Shown piece after piece: positions 1 to 9,488 of a stretch of 64,000 nt of DNA. Under the pieces are notes generated by a model, which worked only from the letters and a program-made list of their open reading frames with translations, was not told where the DNA came from and did not search any database. Within the stretch, counting starts at the first letter, position 1. Every line of letters starts with the position of its first letter. This DNA is from Beijerinckiaceae bacterium. Lineage in GTDB: Bacteria > Pseudomonadota > Alphaproteobacteria > Rhizobiales > Beijerinckiaceae. Location: NCBI GenBank assembly GCA_947452455.1, contig CANGBX010000005.1, positions 186,001-250,000 of the forward strand, read 5' to 3'. A program made the position numbers and the translations under genes.

Positions 1-95
1 GCCTCTACAAAGCGGGCACAACCATCGCGCCAGAAGCCAAAGCGTGGGTGCGCCAGTTTCTGGAAAAGACCTATCAGGTGCAATTTAAGGAATAA
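1..95 (+). CDS. C-terminal end of an unidentified protein (cut by left edge)
   Basis: An open frame enters from the left edge and ends at TAA 93-95, giving about 30 residues that finish in ...YQVQFKE. The fragment is too short to name a family. Its last 11 bases overlap the 3' end of the convergent gene at 85-1050. Confidence 0.5.
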   Translation, partial: LYKAGTTIAPEAKAWVRQFLEKTYQVQFKE

Positions 96-1050
96 GCTTG
101 GCCTGTTGTGCGATGAGACGCGTCCAAGCCTGCGCACCGCAAGCATTGAGATGGGTGTAATCGGCAAAGAAGGCGTCACCAAAATCTGATGGCGGCGGCA
201 AGAAGAGGGCACCTCTTTCTGCTGCCGTTTTTGCAATTGTTTGGCGCCAATTGTTGAGCGGCTCCGCTAAGAAATCTCGCGCTACGCCGCGCATCGGCGT
301 TTCAGCAATAATGGTTTTGATCCCAAGCTTCTGCAGTCTCTCCAGCATGATCTCAAAATCGTTCTGGGTTTTACGGTCAAATACGGCGTTGCGCCTACGA
401 TAGCCATCCCAGCGTTGGGGATCGCGCGCAAAGCCTTCACAATTCAAAAGTGCACTACCGCCCCTGTCATAGGCGAGATTTTGATAAGACGTGCCGCCCA
501 AAGCGCGGTTGCGCTTGAGTGACCGATAGTTGCGCCACAGGCCGAAGAGGTCACCATGGCGTGCGTAATGCAGAAGGTCATGCCCGATCTTGTCGCGCAG
601 ATAAGCATCGATGCTTTGCATCTCGGCTCCTGCACCATCTGCCGAACCGGCAAAGTCTCCGTAATAGATTGGCAAGAGAATTAATTTGGGTTTGCATATA
701 CTCAAGATATTTCCGAGCAGTGCGTTGCTCCCTTGAATTTCAAGGCCCCAGATGCCGAGATTGACAACGTTGTTTTGCGTCATTGTCGACAGGCCCTGCG
801 CATCAACATTATTGAGCGCTATAGAGGAGCCAAGCACAAGCCCCTCACAAGCTCCCCTCTGCAGATGCGGACGTGCCCAGCGAATTTTTTCATTCAGCGA
901 GAGATTGCTAGAAAATTTTGGGGGCGGCAGTTGATCACGAATCGCGAAGATGAGCCCGGCGAGGATCAGAAGAATGAGGCTAAAGCTTCCTGCAAAGATG
1001 GCAAGCCAGCTGCGTGCATGCGGTGTGGTGGAGGTTGAGATCGCGCGCAT
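85..1050 (-). CDS. SGNH/AlgX-like protein, partner of the MBOAT acyltransferase
   Basis: A 321-residue protein with one N-terminal membrane segment (about residues 15-37) and a periplasmic remainder. Two blocks fit an SGNH/DHHW-type esterase or acetyltransferase fold: VLGSSIALNN near residue 73, resembling the GxS nucleophile block, and DYTHLNACGA near the C-terminus, resembling the DxxH block. The ATG lies 3 bases after the stop of the MBOAT gene, so the two are almost certainly co-transcribed. In AlgI/AlgJ/AlgX and DltB/DltD systems the MBOAT protein passes an acyl group across the membrane and an SGNH-like partner places it on a polymer. The same role is inferred here; the substrate is unknown. 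Confidence 0.65.
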   Translation of the reverse strand: MRAISTSTTPHARSWLAIFAGSFSLILLILAGLIFAIRDQLPPPKFSSNLSLNEKIRWARPHLQRGACEGLVLGSSIALNNVDAQGLSTMTQNNVVNLGIWGLEIQGSNALLGNILSICKPKLILLPIYYGDFAGSADGAGAEMQSIDAYLRDKIGHDLLHYARHGDLFGLWRNYRSLKRNRALGGTSYQNLAYDRGGSALLNCEGFARDPQRWDGYRRRNAVFDRKTQNDFEIMLERLQKLGIKTIIAETPMRGVARDFLAEPLNNWRQTIAKTAAERGALFLPPPSDFGDAFFADYTHLNACGAQAWTRLIAQQAKLIP

Positions 1051-1053
1051 GGC

Positions 1054-2532
1054 TCAGAATTGAAAATAGAGAAATTCGGATTTTTCACCGATGAAACCGA
1101 CGCAGGTGAAGAAAAAAGCAGCGGCGATGATAGCGCTCACGGCAAGGCTTCTTGCAAGCGCGCGCGGTGTCAGCTTGATACCAAAGACCTGCGCTGCATC
1201 ATCGCGTGTATGCAGTAAAATTTCAAACTGGCGCGCAAGAGATTGGCTATTAGGCAAAGCGCAGAGCGCGCCTGCGATGAGAAGGATTAGCAGCGTATTG
1301 CCGAGGGCGCCAATTTTTTGCCCGCCGATTTGGAGAATTGTTGAGCCAAGCCCGTTCAAGCCCGCCATGCCACGGAGCACCATCATGGCCTGATCAAAAT
1401 TACTGGCGCGGAAAAAGACCCATGCGATCACCACAGCAAGCATTGTTAATGCCCAAGCAAAGGCTTTTGGGGGCGCGGGCAGGAAGTTACGACAAAGATG
1501 ATTGATGACGAGATATGCTCCGTGCAATCCACCCCAAATCACGAAGGTCCAATTGGCGCCGTGCCATAGCCCGCCGAGCAGCATGGTGATTATGAGATTG
1601 ATGTATCGCCGCGCGGGGCCTTTTTGATTGCCGCCCAACGGAATGTAGAGATAGTCGCGCAAAAATTGTGACAAGGACATGTGCCAACGTCGCCAGAAGT
1701 CGATGATGTTCGTTGCCTTGTAGGGCGAATTGAAATTGATCGGCAGGTCGATGCCAAACATCTTCGAGGCACCTATGGCCATGTCGGAATAGCCAGAAAA
1801 ATCGAAATAGATTTGCAGGGTGAAGGCGAGCGCCCCGCACCAAGCTGTGATCATGTCGGGTTCTGCGCCCGTGCCTAAGCGATTGAAAATGCCGCTGGCA
1901 TATAGGGAGAGAGGATCGGCAATTAGAACCTTCTTCACGAGGCCGATAATAAATATCACCAAGCCGAGAGCTAGGTTCGACGATTTCAATCGACAGGCAT
2001 CCGGATTTGAAAATTGCGGCATGATCTGCGCGTGGTGAAGCATAGGCCCCGCGATCAAATGCGGAAAATAAGAGACAAAAAGAATGTAATTGATGAAGTG
2101 CCGTTCTTGCGCTTTGCCGCGCCAGACATCGACGAGGAATGCAATCTGCGTGAACGTAAAGAAAGAGATGCCTATCGGCAGCAAAATATCGAGCAATGGC
2201 AGTTGCGCGCCCAGCGTATTGGCTGAGGCGGCGAGAAAGCCAGCATATTTGTAAAAAGCCAAAGCGCCGAGATTGGCAGTAATTGCGCCGATCAGAGTCA
2301 TGCGCCCCAAGCTCATCGCGCGCCAATGATCAATCAGCATGCCTGCGAAATAATTGAAGAGAATGGAGAGGGCGAGGATGGGCAGGAATTCAACGCGCCA
2401 CCATGCGTAGAAAGCCAGCGAGGCGAGGGCTAGAAAAGCCGCCGCCCGCATCCCCAAGCGTCCAATGGTGACATAACCCAAAAGAGTCAGGGGCAGAAAA
2501 ATAAACAGGAATTCGTAGGAGTTAAAAAGCAA
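1054..2532 (-). CDS. MBOAT family membrane-bound O-acyltransferase (AlgI-like)
   Basis: A 492-residue polytopic membrane protein that opens with MLFNSYEFLFIFLP, the usual start of AlgI-like MBOAT proteins. The family's catalytic region with its conserved His is seen in LLGGLWHGANWTFVIWGG (about residues 315-332). The start is TTG, supported by GGAGG six bases upstream and by the family N-terminus. That Shine-Dalgarno lies inside a perfect hairpin (2534-2557), so translation may be held down. The enzyme probably moves acetyl or another acyl group to an extracytoplasmic glycan together with the SGNH-like protein encoded downstream. The polymer cannot be told from this window; no polymerase gene is adjacent. 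Confidence 0.88.
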   Translation of the reverse strand: MLFNSYEFLFIFLPLTLLGYVTIGRLGMRAAAFLALASLAFYAWWRVEFLPILALSILFNYFAGMLIDHWRAMSLGRMTLIGAITANLGALAFYKYAGFLAASANTLGAQLPLLDILLPIGISFFTFTQIAFLVDVWRGKAQERHFINYILFVSYFPHLIAGPMLHHAQIMPQFSNPDACRLKSSNLALGLVIFIIGLVKKVLIADPLSLYASGIFNRLGTGAEPDMITAWCGALAFTLQIYFDFSGYSDMAIGASKMFGIDLPINFNSPYKATNIIDFWRRWHMSLSQFLRDYLYIPLGGNQKGPARRYINLIITMLLGGLWHGANWTFVIWGGLHGAYLVINHLCRNFLPAPPKAFAWALTMLAVVIAWVFFRASNFDQAMMVLRGMAGLNGLGSTILQIGGQKIGALGNTLLILLIAGALCALPNSQSLARQFEILLHTRDDAAQVFGIKLTPRALARSLAVSAIIAAAFFFTCVGFIGEKSEFLYFQF

Positions 2533-2533
2533 A

Positions 2534-2557
2534 TGCCGCCTCCGTCGGGAGGCGGCA
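2534..2557 (-). terminator. Hairpin between tctC-like gene and MBOAT gene; terminator and possible SD lock
   Basis: A perfect 10-bp stem (TGCCGCCTCC pairing with GGAGGCGGCA, loop GTCG) is followed on the minus strand by ATTTGCTTTTT. It fits an intrinsic terminator for the gene at 2596-3618. The last bases of the arm contain GGAGG, the only good Shine-Dalgarno for the TTG start at 2532, so readthrough transcripts would carry a blocked ribosome site. Confidence 0.65.
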
Positions 2558-2595
2558 CCTTAGCGGTAAAGCATAGTGAGAGAAAGCGAGTTGGC

Positions 2596-3618
2596 TTATT
2601 CCTCAGTGATCTTCTGCATGCGCGCGACGACTTTTTCGTCTGCATTGGCGGCAGCTGCCACAATCTTGGCCAGCGAAGCCCCATCGAGTGGCTCGAAATC
2701 GAGATTGGACTTCTGGATTTCGGCCAGCAAATCGGCATCTTTCATCGTCGCATCAAAAGCCTTGCGCAGGATTGCCGTGCGATCAGCCCGCAGGCCCGGA
2801 GGCGCCAAGATCGAGCGGCCGATTTCCGCGCTCGACACAGCAAATGCCAGAAGCTTGCGGTCATCTTCATTGGTGGCGAGCTCGATCAATGTCGGCACGT
2901 CTTTCAGTTCAGGCGAACGCTGCGCAGCATATTGCACGAAGAGAACGGCTTTCTTTTCCGTGAGCCAGTTCATGCGCGTGGACTTCATCGTGTTCCACGA
3001 TGTCAGCGAGGCTTCTGTTTCGCCACGCTCCACCGCCAGCAGACCATCGGTCGAGCCGGGGAAGCCACGGATGATCTTGAACTTGGTGCCAGCCACCTCA
3101 TTCATCAGCTTGGGGTAAGTGTCAGAGGGCGAGCCCGGACCCGTGGAGGCTGTTGGCACCACAACTGTCTTGGCGCCAGCCAAAGTATAGGCCGGTGTGC
3201 GGGTGGAGATGACCTGCACTTCAATGTTCGACGTCACGCGGCCGATCCAGGTGAACTCGGCAGCTTTGAATTGCACGCCCTTGGCCTTGAGAGCTTCGTC
3301 AATGGCGAGTGTCTGCGAGACCGTGCCCAGCGCCGTGCCATCTTTGGGCGCGATGCGATAGAGCCAGTTGGAGGCGGTGAAGGAGCCAGCCCCCGGCATG
3401 TTGGATGCCACCACGGTCGGATTGCCCGGGATGTGCTTGCTCATGAAGCGGCCGACCATGCGGCCGAACAGGTCATAGGTGCCGCCCGGCGAGAAGCCGA
3501 TGTAAATGGTGATCGTCTTGCCCTTGAAGAAATCCTCGTCGGCGGCCTTAGCAGGCGCGGCAGCAAATATGCTGGCAAGGGTCAGGGAAAGCGCGGCGGC
3601 GCCAAACGTCCTTTTCAT
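2596..3618 (-). CDS. Tripartite tricarboxylate transporter substrate-binding protein (TctC/Bug family)
   Basis: A 340-residue secreted protein with a signal peptide ending near APAKAA-D (residue 26). The block ITIYIGFSPGGTYDLFGR (residues 36-53) is the characteristic ligand-pocket region of Bug/TctC receptors. The C-terminal half also fits the family, with a conserved PPGL segment. A GGAGG lies 7 bases before the ATG. Such receptors capture small organic acids in the periplasm and deliver them to TctA/TctB permeases, but no such permease genes are next to it, so it may serve a remote permease or signalling partner. It stands alone, followed by a hairpin terminator. Confidence 0.85.
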   Translation of the reverse strand: MKRTFGAAALSLTLASIFAAAPAKAADEDFFKGKTITIYIGFSPGGTYDLFGRMVGRFMSKHIPGNPTVVASNMPGAGSFTASNWLYRIAPKDGTALGTVSQTLAIDEALKAKGVQFKAAEFTWIGRVTSNIEVQVISTRTPAYTLAGAKTVVVPTASTGPGSPSDTYPKLMNEVAGTKFKIIRGFPGSTDGLLAVERGETEASLTSWNTMKSTRMNWLTEKKAVLFVQYAAQRSPELKDVPTLIELATNEDDRKLLAFAVSSAEIGRSILAPPGLRADRTAILRKAFDATMKDADLLAEIQKSNLDFEPLDGASLAKIVAAAANADEKVVARMQKITEE

Positions 3619-3779
3619 GGGGTTTCCTCCTTGAGATGGGCCCTTTCTGCGGTGCAGGGGTCAACAATGCAAGAGCCAACCAAGCCCTTTTGGGGTGTTG
3701 CCGAGGCTTTTGCCTTGCTAGAAGACTTGAAAAAACCGTGAGTCCCGGCCTCGGCCGCCGGAGGAAGCATCCCTAACCC

Positions 3780-4979
3780 TTGAGCTCAGCGCGCACCATT
3801 CTCTCCCGCTGGATCCCCGATCTGCCCAATGGGCCGCTCGCGGTGCTGATGTTTCTCGTTTTCCTGAAGCAGATCGGCAATGGCATGATCTGGTCGGTGA
3901 TTGCCCTTTATGGGCAGGAGCTGGGCGCGGGGACGACGATGATCGGCCTGCTCGTCTCCTGCTATGGGGGCGCGCGCCTCATGGCCAATATGCCCTCCGG
4001 CATTGCCTCCGAGCGCTTTGGCCGGCGCCGACTCATGCAGCTTGGCTGCGTGCTTCTGACCATTGCCTCGTTCGGTGTCACCTTCACCCGCTCGCTGGAA
4101 GCCTTTTTCGTCGGCATTCTGCTGCTCGGCATGGCCTCGGCGTCTTTCATGACGGCGGCGCTCGCGGCGGTGGCTGATCTGGGCACGCCCGGCCAGCGGC
4201 TGCGCGATGCATCCTTCTATCAAGCGGCCAATATGACAGGCACGGCGCTCGGCCCCGCCATTGGCGGCATGGTGGCGGCGGGCTTTGGCTATTCCGCGCC
4301 ATATTTCGTCAATGGCATGATTGCGCTGGCCGGTGTGATTGCTTTTGCGGTCATTCCCTGGCCGGCTGAAAAGAAGCACAAAGCGAAAGCCGAAAAGCTC
4401 GGCTCCTTGCGCGCCATTGCTATGGCGAGTGCTGGCGTGGGCTTGATGTATTTTGCAATTTTCTATGCGCGCACAGCCTCCAACTGGATTGTCATGCCGC
4501 TGATTGCGCAAAGCCAGTTCAATTGGGATATGGCTGCGATTGGCTTACTTCTGACAGCAGGCGCTTGCGCCAATCTCGCGGTGCTGCCGTTTAATGCGGC
4601 GCTGTCGCGTGAATTTGGTCGTGTGGGTGCAATCATTGCGGCGGGGCTTGCGACCTTTGCCGCTTGCGCCATGTTGGCCTTCGGCCATCATCCGATTTTT
4701 CTCTGGCTTACCGCCATCATGTTTGGCGCGGGCTCTGGCATCGCCACGCCGACTTTGATTGCCTATGTCGCCGATGTGGCGCCCGAAAACCAGCGCGGCA
4801 TTTACATGGGTCTGTTGCGCACGTCCCAAGATTTCGCGCTGATCCTGGGGCCGTTCTTTACCGGCGTCCTGTCGGACAATCTGGGTCTTGGCTATCAGGG
4901 CGGGCTGATGGGCTCCATGCTCATCTTGGGCTTGTCTCTGTATGTTTTCTGGCGCGATGCGCGGGGTAAGCGCCTCTAA
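3780..4979 (+). CDS. Major facilitator superfamily transporter
   Basis: A 399-residue integral membrane protein with about 12 hydrophobic segments. The MFS loop 2-3 signature appears as GIASERFGRRRLMQLG (about residues 75-90), and related motifs follow in the second half (GAGSGIATPTL). The start is TTG at 3780 with GGAGGAAG upstream, at a rather long spacing; the next in-frame starts would cut into the first membrane segment. The protein probably exports a drug or carries a small metabolite by proton exchange. The substrate cannot be read from sequence. The RND pump gene follows after 64 bases. Confidence 0.82.
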   Translation: MSSARTILSRWIPDLPNGPLAVLMFLVFLKQIGNGMIWSVIALYGQELGAGTTMIGLLVSCYGGARLMANMPSGIASERFGRRRLMQLGCVLLTIASFGVTFTRSLEAFFVGILLLGMASASFMTAALAAVADLGTPGQRLRDASFYQAANMTGTALGPAIGGMVAAGFGYSAPYFVNGMIALAGVIAFAVIPWPAEKKHKAKAEKLGSLRAIAMASAGVGLMYFAIFYARTASNWIVMPLIAQSQFNWDMAAIGLLLTAGACANLAVLPFNAALSREFGRVGAIIAAGLATFAACAMLAFGHHPIFLWLTAIMFGAGSGIATPTLIAYVADVAPENQRGIYMGLLRTSQDFALILGPFFTGVLSDNLGLGYQGGLMGSMLILGLSLYVFWRDARGKRL

Positions 4980-5043
4980 CTCTTGCTTTCCCTCCGCAAA
5001 CCTCTAGCTTTGATCACAAAAATGAGAGCGGGAGGAATCTGCA

Positions 5044-8000
5044 TTGCTGGCGCTGGTCCGGCTCGCCCTGCGGCGGCCCTATACGATGGCGGTAACCGCC
5101 GTCCTGATCATGTTGACGGGTTTCATTTCGCTCTCGCGCATGATCGTCGATATTTTCCCCGCGATCGATATTCCCGTCGTCTATGTCGCTTGGTCCTATA
5201 ACGGTCTGTCGGCCGAAGATATGGAGCGGCGCGTTGTGCTCGTCTCAGAGCGCGCTTATTCGACCACGGTCAACGGTGTCGATCACATTGAATCTCTGTC
5301 CATCCCTGGGCAGGGGATTTTGAAAATCTACTTCCAGCCCGGCACGGATATTGGCGGCGCCATTGCGCAGATTTCGGCGCAGAGCAATGCGGTGCTGCGT
5401 ATCGCACCCCCCGGCATGCAGCCGCCCAATATTATCCAGTTCAATGCATCCAACGTGCCCGTTGTGCAGGTGACGCTGAATTCGACCAGCGTGCCCGAAC
5501 AGCAGATTTCGGATTACGCCAATAACTTCCTGCGTGTGCGCCTGTTTACGATTCCGGGCCTGTCCATTCCCGCCGCCTTCGGTGGCAAGAACCGTCAGAT
5601 CATTGTCGAAGTCGATCCCGATAAGGCGGGGGCCAAAGGCCTGTCGCAGATGGATGTCGTGAACGCTCTTGGCACGAGCAATGTGATTGTGCCCGCCGGT
5701 GTCGCGCGACTGGGTGCGAAAGAATATGCCATCCAGCTCAATTCAAGCCCGCGTCTGGTTGATCAATTCAACAATATTCCCGTGGGCGTGCGCGATGGCG
5801 TGATGGTCACGCTGGCCGATATTGCCAATGTGAAGGATTCGTTCTCGCAGCAATCCAACATTGTGCGTATCGACGGACAGCGTGCGGCCTTCATTCCGAT
5901 TTTGAAACATACCCACGCTTCGACACTGCAAGTCGTCGATGCTGTGCGCAATATGCTGCCCGATATTCAGGAGACTGCGCCATCGGGCTTGAAACTCGAT
6001 ATGGCCTTTGACCAATCGGTCTTCGTGCGCGCAGCGGTGAAGAATGTCGTTGAAGAAGCGATCATGTCTTCCGTGCTTGTTTCGGTGATGATCCTGATCT
6101 TCCTGGGCAGCTGGCGTAACACGCTGGTTGTGGCAGCTTCTATTCCGCTGTCGATCTTTGCAGGTCTCGCGGGTCTTTATCTGACAGGTCAGACGATCAA
6201 TTTGATGACACTGGGCGGCATGGCGCTGGCCATCGGCATGCTGGTTGATAATGCGACCGTGGTGATGGAGAACATCCATCGTAACCAATCGCTCGGAAAA
6301 CCGTTGACCGTTGCCATTATGGAAGGCTCGGGCGAAGTGGTGCAGCCGCTCACCGTGGCGACCCTTTGCATTTGTATCGTCTTCATTCCGGTGCTGTTGC
6401 TGGAAGGGGCCGCACGTTTCCTCTTCATTCCGCTCGCCATCACCGTCGTCTTGTCGATGCTGGCGTCCTTCGTGCTTTCTTTCACCGTGGTGCCCGCACT
6501 CGCGCGGCAATTGCTGTCGGGCGAAGATCACGGCCATTCGGGCCCCAAAACTTTGGGCGCGCGCATGGCGGAAGCCTTTGATCGGAAGTTTGACAAATTC
6601 CGCGATGGCTTTGTCAAAGCGCTCACAGGTGTGCTGGGTATGCGGCGCACGGTGCTCTTCGGGTTTGGCGGATTGCTGGCCATCACCTTTGCGCTCGCAC
6701 CCAATGTCGGCACGGATTTTTATCCGACCGCTGACGTGGGCATTTTGAAACTGCATGTGCGTGCACCGGCCGGCAATCGATTGGAATCGACTGAAACGAT
6801 TGTCTCGGATGTCGAACAATCTCTGCGCAAGATCATCCCGCAAACAGAATTGCGCACGATCAGCGCCATGATCGGCGTGCCGGGTGGTCTCAATCTCGCT
6901 TTCGTTCCGTCCGACAATACGAGCGGCGCGGATGCTGAATTGCTGATCTCGCTGAAAAGCCCGCATCGCCCGACCGATGAATGGAAGCAAGTCATTCGCG
7001 AGAATCTCACGGCTGAATATCCCGGTATCATCTTCTACTTCCAGACCGCCGATATCGTCAGTCAGGTTTTGAACTTCGGCCTGTCAGCGCCCATCGACAT
7101 TCAGATTCAGGATCAGAATTTCGAGCGCTCTTATGCTGTGGGCCAGCAGCTCTTGCAAAAGTTGAAACTGATCCCCGGTGTGGTTGATCCCCATATCACA
7201 CAGGTGCTGAACTTCCCCTCGCTGCAAATCGAAGTGGATCGTCAGCGCGCCGTGCGGCTTGGTGTGTCACAGCGTGATGTTGCCAATAATATGCTGGCCT
7301 CATTGTCGGGCTCGTCGTCGATCAGCCCGACTTATTTCCTCAATCCGCAAAACGGCGTGAATTATTCCGTGGTGGTGAATACGCCGATCGAGCGGTTGGA
7401 AACGGTGCAGGATATTCTGTCTTTCCCCGCACAGCCCGCCCCGACGTCGCTGACCCCCACACCTGCTGCAACAACGCCAACGACTTTGCCATCGTCACCC
7501 GTCACGCGTCTGGGTGACTTTGCCTCCGTCACGCCGGGCTCGGCGATGAATGCGATCAATCATTACACGATCCAGCGTGTGATTGACGTGGCGGCCAATG
7601 TCGAAGGTCGTGATCTGGGTTCCACTGCGGCTGAAATCAAAAAAGCCATTGCGGACGTGCAGAAAGATTTGCCGGCGCAAACCAAGATCACATTGCGTGG
7701 TCAGAATGAGGTGATGGAGAAGAGCTTCAAAATGCTCGCCTTCGGTCTGATCCTCGCGATCTTCCTCGTCTATGCCGTGCTGGTTGTATTGTTCCAGTCA
7801 TGGGTTGATCCGTTCATCATCATGATGGCGGTGCCCGGCGCTTTGATCGGCATTATCTGGATGCTGGCGGCGACAGGCACGACGATCAATGTCGTCTCGT
7901 TGATGGGCTCGATCATGACGGTGGGCATTTGCGTGTCGAACTCGATTCTGGTCGTGTCCTTCGCCAATGATCTGCGCGGACGCAATCCATCCCTCACGCC

Positions 8001-8289
8001 GTTTCAGGCGGTGATTGAATCAGCCTCGACACGTCTGCGCCCGATCATGATGACGGCGCTGGCCATGATCATCGGCATGATTCCGATGGCTCTTGGTCTT
8101 GGTGAAGCGGGTGAACAGAATGCGCCGCTGGGGCGCGCGGTGATTGGTGGCCTGTCGGTGGCCACATTCGCCACGCTCTTCCTCGTGCCGATTTTCTACA
8201 CGCTGCTGCGCAAAGAAACACCGCAGCTGCATAAGCTCGATCAAAAATTCAATGAAGAAATGATGGCCGAAGGGGTTGTTGATGGTTGA
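5044..8289 (+). CDS. RND-family efflux transporter permease subunit
   Basis: A 1081-residue inner-membrane pump of the AcrB/HAE type: short cytosolic N-terminus, first membrane helix, two large periplasmic domains and two six-helix bundles. The start is TTG at 5044 with GGGAGGA about seven bases upstream. In transmembrane helix 4 the usual paired acids of AcrB (LVDDA) read LVDNA (residues 400-404), so one of the two proton-relay Asp residues is Asn; this also occurs in some RND subfamilies. A Pro/Thr-rich insert (about residues 797-820, roughly 7430-7500) sits in the second periplasmic domain. The adaptor gene overlaps its end by 8 bases, and no outer-membrane channel gene is nearby. Confidence 0.92.
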   Translation: MLALVRLALRRPYTMAVTAVLIMLTGFISLSRMIVDIFPAIDIPVVYVAWSYNGLSAEDMERRVVLVSERAYSTTVNGVDHIESLSIPGQGILKIYFQPGTDIGGAIAQISAQSNAVLRIAPPGMQPPNIIQFNASNVPVVQVTLNSTSVPEQQISDYANNFLRVRLFTIPGLSIPAAFGGKNRQIIVEVDPDKAGAKGLSQMDVVNALGTSNVIVPAGVARLGAKEYAIQLNSSPRLVDQFNNIPVGVRDGVMVTLADIANVKDSFSQQSNIVRIDGQRAAFIPILKHTHASTLQVVDAVRNMLPDIQETAPSGLKLDMAFDQSVFVRAAVKNVVEEAIMSSVLVSVMILIFLGSWRNTLVVAASIPLSIFAGLAGLYLTGQTINLMTLGGMALAIGMLVDNATVVMENIHRNQSLGKPLTVAIMEGSGEVVQPLTVATLCICIVFIPVLLLEGAARFLFIPLAITVVLSMLASFVLSFTVVPALARQLLSGEDHGHSGPKTLGARMAEAFDRKFDKFRDGFVKALTGVLGMRRTVLFGFGGLLAITFALAPNVGTDFYPTADVGILKLHVRAPAGNRLESTETIVSDVEQSLRKIIPQTELRTISAMIGVPGGLNLAFVPSDNTSGADAELLISLKSPHRPTDEWKQVIRENLTAEYPGIIFYFQTADIVSQVLNFGLSAPIDIQIQDQNFERSYAVGQQLLQKLKLIPGVVDPHITQVLNFPSLQIEVDRQRAVRLGVSQRDVANNMLASLSGSSSISPTYFLNPQNGVNYSVVVNTPIERLETVQDILSFPAQPAPTSLTPTPAATTPTTLPSSPVTRLGDFASVTPGSAMNAINHYTIQRVIDVAANVEGRDLGSTAAEIKKAIADVQKDLPAQTKITLRGQNEVMEKSFKMLAFGLILAIFLVYAVLVVLFQSWVDPFIIMMAVPGALIGIIWMLAATGTTINVVSLMGSIMTVGICVSNSILVVSFANDLRGRNPSLTPFQAVIESASTRLRPIMMTALAMIIGMIPMALGLGEAGEQNAPLGRAVIGGLSVATFATLFLVPIFYTLLRKETPQLHKLDQKFNEEMMAEGVVDG

Positions 8290-9403
8290 GATCCCGCAGA
8301 ACAAATCGCAAATCGCGCGGATCGCCGGCGGCGTCTTCCTGCTTGCGGCAGTCATCTTTGTCTGGCGCCATTATGCCGGCGAGAGTGAGCGCGTTGACAC
8401 GATGCGCTCTGCGCAGGCGAAAGTTGCGGAACTGGGTCCGCGTGTTGAAATGGTTGAAGCGACCGCTGGCCCCAAATCCCGCACGATCAAATTGCTGGGC
8501 GATGTGCGCTCGGCCGCGACCGTGACGCTTTATGCGAAAATCTCGGCCTATCTGAAGACGATCAATGTCGACAAGGGCGACAAGGTGACGGCGGGCCAAA
8601 TTCTCGCTGAGCTTGATAGCCCCGAGCTAGAACAGCAATTTGCTGCCGCATCCAATGATCTCGTACAGAAGAAGCGCAATCTGGAGCGTCTGCGTGGTCT
8701 ATTTGATCGTGGCTCCACAACGCAGGTTGCGATGCTGCAGGCTGAGACTGACTTTATGGTGGCGGAGAACAATGTTGCAGGCTTGGCCGCAACCCGCGCT
8801 TATCAGACGATCCGCTCGCCGCTTGAGGGACGCGTCACCGCGCGTTTTGTTGATCCGGGTGCGCTTGTTACCAATGCGCAGACCAATGCAGTGAGCGCGC
8901 AGCCCCTGCTGACGATTTCAGATAATACGCGCGTGCGCATTTATGCGTTTTTGCAGCAGCCGGATGTGCCCTTCATCAAGGTTGGTCACAAGGCTGAAGT
9001 GGTGGATGCGAGCCGACCGGAACGGCGCAAGTTGGGCGAGATCACCCGCATGACGGGTGAACTTGATCCGAAATCACGCACCATGCTGATTGAAGTGCAT
9101 CTGGATAATCCGGATGAGTTTTTTGTGCCGGGCTCCTTCGTCAATCTGACACTGGATGTGCCATTGGCGCCTTCTATTCAAATTCCGGCGCCAGCGCTGA
9201 TCGTGCGCAATGGCCGCACGCTTGTGCCCGTCTTCGACAAGGAAAAATCGACCGTGCAATTGCGCACCGTGGTGGTTGGCGGCACGGATGGTGCGCGCGT
9301 GACCGTGGCCGAGGGGCTGAAGGCGGGTGAGCCCATTCTGCTCAATCTGCCCGATGAAGTGACGGACGGGGGCAAGGTGCAGGCTGTGGCACCGCGCCGC
9401 TAA
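8282..9403 (+). CDS. RND efflux periplasmic adaptor subunit (HlyD/MFP family)
   Basis: A 373-residue membrane fusion protein. It has an N-terminal anchor (ARIAGGVFLLAAVIFVWRHY), the lipoyl-like half motif around ISAYLKTINVDKGDKVTAGQ, a helical hairpin (about residues 120-160), a second lipoyl half ending in SPLEGRV, and beta-barrel and membrane-proximal domains. The ATG at 8282 overlaps the pump's stop, so translation is coupled. It should link the inner-membrane pump to a TolC-like channel encoded elsewhere. The order permease then adaptor is the reverse of the common arrangement. Confidence 0.9.
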   Translation: MVEIPQNKSQIARIAGGVFLLAAVIFVWRHYAGESERVDTMRSAQAKVAELGPRVEMVEATAGPKSRTIKLLGDVRSAATVTLYAKISAYLKTINVDKGDKVTAGQILAELDSPELEQQFAAASNDLVQKKRNLERLRGLFDRGSTTQVAMLQAETDFMVAENNVAGLAATRAYQTIRSPLEGRVTARFVDPGALVTNAQTNAVSAQPLLTISDNTRVRIYAFLQQPDVPFIKVGHKAEVVDASRPERRKLGEITRMTGELDPKSRTMLIEVHLDNPDEFFVPGSFVNLTLDVPLAPSIQIPAPALIVRNGRTLVPVFDKEKSTVQLRTVVVGGTDGARVTVAEGLKAGEPILLNLPDEVTDGGKVQAVAPRR

Positions 9404-9488
9404 AGCTTGATTTGATGGGTTAGGTCATCTTATTGCCACCATGGCCGTATGTAATTTTGCCATCCGATTCTGTTTGAGGGGTAAACCC

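Noticed and set aside
5743-6990. Long open frame antisense to the RND pump gene (415 codons)
   Set aside because: It is a shadow of high-GC coding on the other strand: His/Arg-rich composition, no family pattern, no ribosome site.
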